Shown here piece by piece: positions 6,821-11,720 of a DNA stretch of 11,720 nt. The notes beneath the pieces are model-generated. The model ran no database searches, was not told the origin of the DNA, and worked only from the letters and a program-made list of their open reading frames with translations. The stretch is from Desulfobacteraceae bacterium. Its GTDB lineage: Bacteria > Desulfobacterota > Desulfobacteria > Desulfobacterales > ETH-SRB1. Both the position numbers and the translations under genes were made by a program. The stretch lies in assembly GCA_030638305.1 (NCBI GenBank), contig DAOWEW010000174.1:1-11720 (forward strand), in the 5' to 3' direction. Each line of letters opens with the position of its first letter. The first letter of the stretch is position 1.

Positions 6821-8596
6821 CTACAGTTTGCTAAAACATACCCTCTCAAACCCAAGTGCCACTACTACAAATTTTTGCAGACGCAAATTTCCATATTTTT
6901 GTTCAAGCTTTTCCCCATACTCTTTTACCTGTTTTTTGCCATCTTCCATCTGCTTTACAATCTCAGGAATCAGGCACAGCTCATCTTCAGATAGCTCTCT
7001 TGCCTGTTCAGCGCTTATTCCTGCATCCTTGAGTTTTACAAACTTGAACTCAATCAGGACATCAAATACCTTGCCATATCTCTTATCCGGCCTGATGATC
7101 ATGGTCAGATCTGCATATCTGCGGTCAATCTCCTTTTCAGAATCCATGATATAGATAATATCATTGTAAAGAAGGGTCAGAAAAGCAGTCTTTAAAGTCA
7201 ATTCATTGGCCCATCTGTAATCCCTGTTATGAAAAACCTTAAAATATTTCTCCTCCATAAATCTGCACAAAGGTGCCATATCTCCTTTCTGATACACCAG
7301 TCCCGCAGCATCACTGCCATCATCCCTGTCATCAGGCTCTGGCAAAAGCATCTTTTGAATCCGTTCCACATAAAGACCCTGAATAACCAGATTGGGAACT
7401 TTTAAGATAACCTTCAAATCTTCAGTATCGCCGGCAATGGTCAGTACTCCAAAATAATAGAGAAAAGATGCCAGGAATGTATTGTCGCGGGATTTATCAT
7501 TGAGCATATCCTTAATGCCGAAACGTTTGCTGATTCTTGATGCAACAACCCGCTGATCTTTTTCCATAAGATTCATAAGAAGATCTCTTCCCCTGGGCAC
7601 CTGAGCAATATACTCAAGCTTTGCATCATCCACGGCAAGGTTGGTATCAAGCATCTCCCTGGGGTAAGCACACGATTTTTCAAACTGTTCCAGAAAATAT
7701 ATTACCAGAGTCGGGTTATAAACAGACTCATCTGCTGTATGGGAGAAAGTATACCCATTGTAATAAGTCTGCATCAAGTCAAGAGCCTCTTGAATTTTTT
7801 TCTTTTCAAAACTGCATTCATCGACAATCCTTGTAATTACATCTTCAAGTTCTGACTGCCTGAACCCACACAGGTCATTAAACTCAGGTTCAAAATATAT
7901 ATTTTTTGCAATATTATATCCGCTGGTGATATCGCTCATCACCACAGGCGAAACCCCTGTGATAAACATACGATCTAACATGGAGCCTGAAGTAAAGGCT
8001 TTTATTGCCTTGAAAAAAGTTCTCAAAGGGCCTTCTTCATGCACAAGAGCCTCATATCTGCCTTCAGAGCGCTGTACACCCATCATCATTGTATTGGCAA
8101 AATTATCATATTCATCTATCAGAAGATATACAGGGTATGGAGTCATGCGGACTGCATTTACCAGGGAATTAACAGAACTTAATGCATTAGCAGGATTTAC
8201 CTCTATAGTTGGAAATTCAAAATCACGGTAATAAAGAATAAAACCTTTAATACAATCATTTATGTGATCATAAAGAGCCTGTTTGACATCCTCAGCGCTG
8301 CCGGTGGGATCAACACATGAAAAATCGAATTTCAGAATAAAATATGAGTTACGCAGATCAGTGGGATTCTTCCCGATTTTTAAATCTCCAAAAACATCTT
8401 CAAATTCATCCTTTTTTGCCACATCATAGTAATTCTCCAGCATGGAAAGAACAAGACTCTTGCCAAAACGCCTGGGACGGATAAAGAGTTGAAAATCTGA
8501 TTTTTCAAGCAAAGGGATCTTATCTGTTCTGTCACAATAGAAATAGCCCCGCGTATTAACCTTTCTAAAATCAGATATACCATATGGAAATTTCAT
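6821..8596 (-). CDS. AAA-ATPase-like / PD-(D/E)XK nuclease-like protein (PF09820 + PF08011 family)
   Basis: I start it at 8594-8596 (591 residues) because AGGAG (8606-8610) lies 9 nt upstream. An in-frame ATG at 8621-8623 would add 9 residues but lacks a good site. The N-terminal AAA-ATPase-like domain has YGISDFRKV and CDRTDKIPLLE, the family's P-loop variant FIRPRRFGKSLVLSML (Lys near 46), Walker B YLLIDEYDN (about 157-165) and ITGVSPVVMSD. The C-terminal PD-(D/E)XK-like domain has WANELTLKTAF, RYADLTMII and DVLIEFKFVK (ExK near 516-518). Family members are abundant and often multicopy in anaerobes. Their substrate is not established, and roles in DNA processing or defence are speculative. 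It appears complete and stands alone, codirectional with the ilv operon. Confidence 0.88.
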   Translation of the reverse strand: MKFPYGISDFRKVNTRGYFYCDRTDKIPLLEKSDFQLFIRPRRFGKSLVLSMLENYYDVAKKDEFEDVFGDLKIGKNPTDLRNSYFILKFDFSCVDPTGSAEDVKQALYDHINDCIKGFILYYRDFEFPTIEVNPANALSSVNSLVNAVRMTPYPVYLLIDEYDNFANTMMMGVQRSEGRYEALVHEEGPLRTFFKAIKAFTSGSMLDRMFITGVSPVVMSDITSGYNIAKNIYFEPEFNDLCGFRQSELEDVITRIVDECSFEKKKIQEALDLMQTYYNGYTFSHTADESVYNPTLVIYFLEQFEKSCAYPREMLDTNLAVDDAKLEYIAQVPRGRDLLMNLMEKDQRVVASRISKRFGIKDMLNDKSRDNTFLASFLYYFGVLTIAGDTEDLKVILKVPNLVIQGLYVERIQKMLLPEPDDRDDGSDAAGLVYQKGDMAPLCRFMEEKYFKVFHNRDYRWANELTLKTAFLTLLYNDIIYIMDSEKEIDRRYADLTMIIRPDKRYGKVFDVLIEFKFVKLKDAGISAEQARELSEDELCLIPEIVKQMEDGKKQVKEYGEKLEQKYGNLRLQKFVVVALGFERVCFSKL

Positions 8597-8928
8597 TATT
8601 TGCTTCTCCTCGCCATAATTCAAAGCCCAAAGAAAATTATCATTTAACCTTGCTCAACAGTCTGCCAGAATAGGCAATCACAAAGAGTTTTATATGATTG
8701 TTTTCAGGTAGTCATAATTTTTGAGTTAAACATAAAAAAGGGAACATATCAAATCGAAATGCGCTATTTTATCAATAAGATTATGTAGTAGGGGATGACA
8801 TAGGAATTTTAGAAAAACTATATGAATTATTTGACAAAAATAATCACGCAGGATAAGAAACGGGGAGATAAAGGCTGTTATCTCTTGAGGTTTCAATGGT
8901 CGCTTTGCATATAAGCTTTTGGTATTGA
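8597..8928. other. Gene-free spacer between the ATPase gene and the signalling remnant
   Basis: This AT-rich stretch contains the ATPase ribosome binding site (8606-8610) and a small perfect inverted repeat, GAGATAA / TTATCTC (arms 8865-8871 and 8878-8884, 6-nt loop). No T-run follows the inverted repeat. Stops are frequent in all frames I read. I see no RNA gene or convincing promoter. The missing 5' part of the TonB receptor should have begun in or beyond this region, so it may be the scar of a larger deletion. Confidence 0.5.
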
Positions 8929-9084
8929 TTTTATAGCTTCTATCTACGAAATTTTGAAGGTGGCGATAAACAACATAATGACGGCCCGCAACACCAGGTT
9001 TCCCTCCGTTCAGCCGTAAATCTCAGCAAAGATCTGAACATTGATCTATGGCTTCGTTATGTGGACGATATTAAGGCGCTTAAC
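8929..9084 (+). pseudogene. C-terminal fragment of a TonB-dependent outer-membrane receptor
   Basis: After a TGA at 8926-8928 the frame reads about 50 residues that match a late strand region of TonB-dependent receptors. The recognisable parts are GPQHQVSLRSAVNLSKDLNI and then DLWLRYVDDIKAL, in which the QHQ-SLRS and (E/D)LDLWLRYVD blocks are characteristic. There is no start, signal peptide or plug domain, and the last strands are missing because the frame runs straight into YfiR sequence. In many genomes such a receptor sits directly upstream of a yfiR-like gene and a hybrid kinase, as here. I infer that one deletion removed the receptor 3' end together with the yfiR 5' half. The recognition is from memory of the family. 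Confidence 0.65.
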
Positions 9085-9437
9085 TCCAGAAACAGAGAGG
9101 GATTGCCGCTTACCGCTGAAACGATTCGAGGACGGAGGATTGTTGTAAGCTACAGCAAAAACGTCAGGTCAGTCAAAAAATGTCACGTTCTATTTGTGAC
9201 AAAATCGGAAAAAAGCAGGATCAAACACACCATAAGCAAGTTCAAAGGCAGCCCTGTTTTAACTGTGAGTGACGTGGATGATTTTGTGAAAGCAGGCGGC
9301 ATGATCGGCATGATTCGATTAAACAACAAAATTCGATTTCATATCAACCTTGTTTCAGTACAGGATTCCGGCTGATGATCAGCTCCCAACTTCTCAAATT
9401 GGCACAAAGTGTGATTAAACAGGCTGAAATACTATGA
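9085..9437 (+). pseudogene. YfiR-family (DUF4154) protein, C-terminal half, frameshifted
   Basis: YfiR-type proteins are periplasmic regulators of CHASE8-containing signalling partners. The frame shared with the receptor fragment (a GTG at 9061 is the only nominal start) gives ETIRGRRIVVSY, KKCHVLFVTKSEKSRI, GSPVLTVSDVDDF, AGGMIGMI and VRF-like KIRFHINL, the conserved C-terminal half of DUF4154. The signal peptide and first half are absent. The frame stops at 9373-9375. However, the expected C-terminus (LMISSQLLKLAQSVIK) continues in the frame starting at 9372 and ends with a TGA (9435-9437) overlapping the kinase ATG. One missing base near 9371 explains this. The gene is probably dead, although the 9061-9375 ORF could still be translated. 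Confidence 0.75.
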
Positions 9438-11041
9438 AGCTATTACAAAGAAGTTCCATCAAAAAAAAAATAATATTGTTGATGGTTTTTACAAGCGTTG
9501 TTGTTTTGACGATTGCCACAATGTCTTTCACACTCTTCCAGGTTTTCAGCATATCCAAAGCTTCTTTGCAAGAGCTTTCCACTTTGGCGAAAAACATTGG
9601 AATTAATAGCAGAGCACCTCTTGCCTTTAATGACCGCACATTGGCACTGGAACCGCTATCTGCCTTGAGCGCTGTACCGGACATAACTACAGCCACTATC
9701 TTTACTCCTGATGGAAGTCCGTTTGCCTGTTACAAAAGAGACGGTAAGCTGAAAAAGTCTTTGCCTGAAAAGGATAACTCTATTGAAACAAATTTGTTCG
9801 AAGTAAAAGCAGGGGCAGATGAAGGTATGTTTGAGGGGTTCCCTCTATTTGACAGCTACTTTGATGTATTTGAAGATATTCATTTGGACGGTAAAAAGAT
9901 TGGGGTAGTGTGGATTGAGAAAGATATGTCGCATCTTTACAAGAGCCTTGGAGCTTATGCGATTATTGGTGTTTCAGCCCTCCTGTTTACCACATTGATC
10001 GCTTATTTCCTTGCCCTGAAGCTTCAGTCGATCATTTCACGGCCTATCATCAGTCTGGCTAAAACTATGGAAAGAGTCTCCAGCGAAAAAAATTATTCTA
10101 TCCGGGCAGTCAAGGAAAGTGAGGACGAACTGGGCACACTTATTAGCGGATTCAATGAGATGCTTAAGCAAATTCAGTTTCGGGATAATGAGCTAAAAGA
10201 ACACCGATCAAATCTCAAAAATCAGATAGCGCTTTGGACAAATGAACTTTCTATAGCCAACTTCAAACTGGAACAAACAGTCGAGGTATTTCAACAGGCC
10301 AAGGAAGCCGCAGAAGAGGCCAGCCAGGCGAAAAGCGAGTTTTTGGCCACCATGAGCCACGAAATACGCACACCCATGACCGGGTTGCTGGGCATGACTG
10401 AGCTGTTACTGGGCACAAAGCTTTCCCACAGACAGCGCGGGTTTGCACAAACCATCCAACGTTCCGGTGATTCCTTGCTGGAGATTATTAACGATATCCT
10501 TGACTTTTCCAAGATCGAAGCCGGCAAACTGGCTATTGATACCCATGATTTCAACCTGAGGGATATGTTGGATGAAACAGCGGCGATGCTGGCGGAAAAA
10601 GCGCACATCAAGGGATTGGAACTGATCCTTGTGCTGCCTGTTGATTTGACGGTGGCGCTGTCAGGTGACTTGTATCGCCTGCGGCAGATACTTGTAAACC
10701 TGATCGGCAATGCGATCAAATTTACCGACAGAGGCGAGGTGGTGATACGTGTGGACGTGCTCAGGCAGACCAAAGATAAGATTCGTCTGCGTTTCGAGGT
10801 TGCAGATACCGGTATCGGCATCATTCCGGAAATCCAGGCACGGATTTTTAATGCCTTTTCTCAGGCAGACGGATCTACCACCGGCAAGTACTGCGGCACC
10901 GGCACCGGCCTGGGTCTGGTCATCTCCCGCAGGCTGGTAGAGCTGATGGGTGGCGAGATTGGCGTTAAAAGTGAACCAGGCAAAGGTTCTGCCTTCTATT
11001 TCACGATTAGCTTTAAACGCCAGACCGCAAAAAAAATATAA
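9434..11041 (+). CDS. CHASE8-HAMP histidine kinase (kinase part of a broken hybrid sensor kinase)
   Basis: This is an inner-membrane sensor kinase of 535 residues. It has TM1 at about 13-35, a periplasmic CHASE8-like domain ([30 protein letters not shown]), TM2 at about 173-195, HAMP at 196-248, a coiled coil at about 250-300 and HisKA with phospho-acceptor His309 in MSHEIRTPM. The HATPase domain has N-box [10 protein letters not shown] (422-431), G1 DTGIGI (458-463) and a G2 box reading [11 protein letters not shown] (485-495). The usual G2 form is KYGGTGLGL, so a tandem GGCACC duplication has added two residues and one Gly is Cys. CHASE8 pairs naturally with YfiR. The frame ends at 11039-11041 just after an A8 run, and the receiver domain continues in another frame. 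Activity is doubtful. Confidence 0.88.
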   Translation: MKLLQRSSIKKKIILLMVFTSVVVLTIATMSFTLFQVFSISKASLQELSTLAKNIGINSRAPLAFNDRTLALEPLSALSAVPDITTATIFTPDGSPFACYKRDGKLKKSLPEKDNSIETNLFEVKAGADEGMFEGFPLFDSYFDVFEDIHLDGKKIGVVWIEKDMSHLYKSLGAYAIIGVSALLFTTLIAYFLALKLQSIISRPIISLAKTMERVSSEKNYSIRAVKESEDELGTLISGFNEMLKQIQFRDNELKEHRSNLKNQIALWTNELSIANFKLEQTVEVFQQAKEAAEEASQAKSEFLATMSHEIRTPMTGLLGMTELLLGTKLSHRQRGFAQTIQRSGDSLLEIINDILDFSKIEAGKLAIDTHDFNLRDMLDETAAMLAEKAHIKGLELILVLPVDLTVALSGDLYRLRQILVNLIGNAIKFTDRGEVVIRVDVLRQTKDKIRLRFEVADTGIGIIPEIQARIFNAFSQADGSTTGKYCGTGTGLGLVISRRLVELMGGEIGVKSEPGKGSAFYFTISFKRQTAKKI

Positions 11042-11493
11042 CGGCCTGCATCCGGCAGAAGACCTCAGCGGAATGCGCATTTTGATCGTTGACGACAACG
11101 CGACCAACCGTGAGATACTGACCAACCAGGTGATTGCCTGGGGAATGCAAAACAGCAGTGCTGAAAATGGTGAACAGGCTCTTGAGATGTTGCGCAGTGC
11201 TGCTTTAAGGGGCGAGGCATACAGACATTGCCCTGCTTGATTGGCACATGCCTGAGATGGACGGTATTGAGCTTGCACGCAGGCTGTGTTCAGATTCGCA
11301 CATCCCTGAAATGCATCTAATAATGCTCAGTTCGCCTGCTTTTGATAATGAAGAAGCAACAAGAGCAACTGACGCTGGAATCCATCGTTATCTAAACAAA
11401 CCGGTACGTCAGTGCGAGCTTTATGACTGCCTGATAAAAACTATGAGCACACCGGACGAGGGCAATCTGCAAACAGACAATGCGCAAACATAG
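11042..11493 (+). pseudogene. First receiver domain of the hybrid kinase, frameshifted
   Basis: The receiver domain is recognisable in two frames. The first, entered if one A of the run at 11029-11036 is removed, gives EDLSGMRILIVDDNATNREI and GEQALEMLRSAALRGEAY, with acidic pair Asp-Asp in VDDN. After an apparent extra base at 11223 the next frame gives DIALLDWHMPEMDGIELARR, with the phospho-acceptor Asp in LLDWHMP. It continues with MLSSPAFDNEEAT, DAGIHRYLNKPVRQCELYDC and the conserved Lys of NKPV. That frame meets a TAG at 11491-11493 before the second receiver, with which it is otherwise in phase. Both a +1 frameshift and a nonsense codon are therefore needed to explain it. Confidence 0.8.
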
Positions 11494-11693
11494 AAAGTTG
11501 GAGCTGTATTTGACGCACACATCCTGCTTGCCGAAGATAACCGGGTGAACCGGGAGGTGATTCTGGAAATGTTGGAACTGATGAGCTGCAGGCAATATTA
11601 TTGCTGTGGCTGGATCAGCATAAGGGGAATCAACTGATCCAAAAGCAACAGTCAGATCAACCGCACCGGATGAACAAAAAGAAACAGAATTGA
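11494..11693 (+). pseudogene. Second receiver domain, centre deleted, frame broken
   Basis: Directly after the TAG, the same frame gives FDAHILLAEDNRVNREVILE and then MLELMSC, the beta1-alpha1 part of a second receiver. It then degenerates to a stop at 11635-11637. In the frame beginning at 11586 the sequence LQAILLLWLDQHKGNQ appears, which looks like the final helix of a receiver. About 80 residues, including the phospho-acceptor Asp and the Lys, are therefore missing between roughly 11580 and 11590. Beyond 11633 a third frame is open to the window end, beginning TDPKATVRSTAPDEQ. It could be the linker to an Hpt domain, but I cannot confirm that. Confidence 0.65.
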
Positions 11694-11720
11694 TACTGGC
11701 ACAGGATATAACAAACCAAA

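Noticed and set aside
8655..8680. TGGCAG...TGAGC on the minus strand, resembling a sigma54 promoter upstream of the ATPase gene
   Set aside because: The GG to GC spacing is 11 rather than the required 10, and there is no activator context.
8779..8856. Short open stretch reading GILEKLYELFDKNNHAG near its end
   Set aside because: About 25 codons without a start codon or ribosome site. It could be a gene remnant, but nothing supports that.
8865..8884. Perfect 7-bp inverted repeat with a 6-nt loop as a terminator
   Set aside because: There is no T-run on either side and no gene ends nearby. It is recorded only as part of the spacer.
10291..10824. Minus-strand ORF of 177 codons
   Set aside because: It is antisense to the HisKA/HATPase part of the kinase, a common place for long shadow frames. 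It is rich in Ser/Arg/Ile with no motif.
1..11720. CRISPR arrays, tRNA or rRNA genes, insertion sequences
   Set aside because: I saw no regularly spaced repeats, cloverleaf sequences, transposase motifs or terminal inverted repeats.

Overview
This window looks like chromosomal DNA of a fairly low-GC, Gram-negative anaerobe-type bacterium. A TonB-receptor remnant implies an outer membrane. The receptor / YfiR (DUF4154) / CHASE8 hybrid kinase trio is a gene order I associate mainly with Desulfobacterota and relatives. That placement is an inference and not secure.

Positions 1-6680, all on the minus strand, hold a branched-chain amino acid operon read in the order (leader) - ilvD - ilvB - ilvH - ilvC - leuB - leuA. 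The leader region at 6490-6706 looks like a textbook attenuator. It has a sigma70-type promoter, a 29-codon ORF with 13 Ile/Leu/Val codons, an 8-bp antiterminator pairing that overlaps the leader stop codon, and an intrinsic terminator that ends next to the ilvD ribosome binding site. IlvD, IlvB, IlvH and IlvC are full length with their catalytic motifs. They supply the common Val/Ile pathway and 2-ketoisovalerate. The two leucine-specific genes are different: LeuB lacks about 35-38 internal residues and the visible part of LeuA lacks about 110-120 residues in two blocks. All three losses are in frame and remove essential motifs.

Positions 6821-8596 (minus) encode a large AAA-ATPase-like / PD-(D/E)XK nuclease-like protein of the PF09820 + PF08011 family, apparently intact. 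Positions 8597-8928 contain no gene I can support.

Positions 8929-11720 (plus) are a decayed signalling operon. A TonB-receptor C-terminal fragment is joined in frame to the C-terminal half of a YfiR protein. YfiR then has a one-base frameshift just before its original ATGA overlap with a CHASE8-HAMP-HisKA-HATPase histidine kinase. The kinase frame ends at an A8 run, where one fewer A would rejoin it to a receiver domain. That receiver has a further frameshift and is followed by a stop codon. The second receiver has lost its centre. The kinase ATP lid also carries a two-residue tandem insertion.

The main points of interest are the ilv attenuator and the unusual density of internal deletions, several at short repeated sequence, in leuA, leuB and the signalling operon while ilvDBHC stay intact. 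Either this is real gene decay (loss of leucine synthesis and of one sensory system) or the assembly is faulty in places. Read-level evidence would decide.
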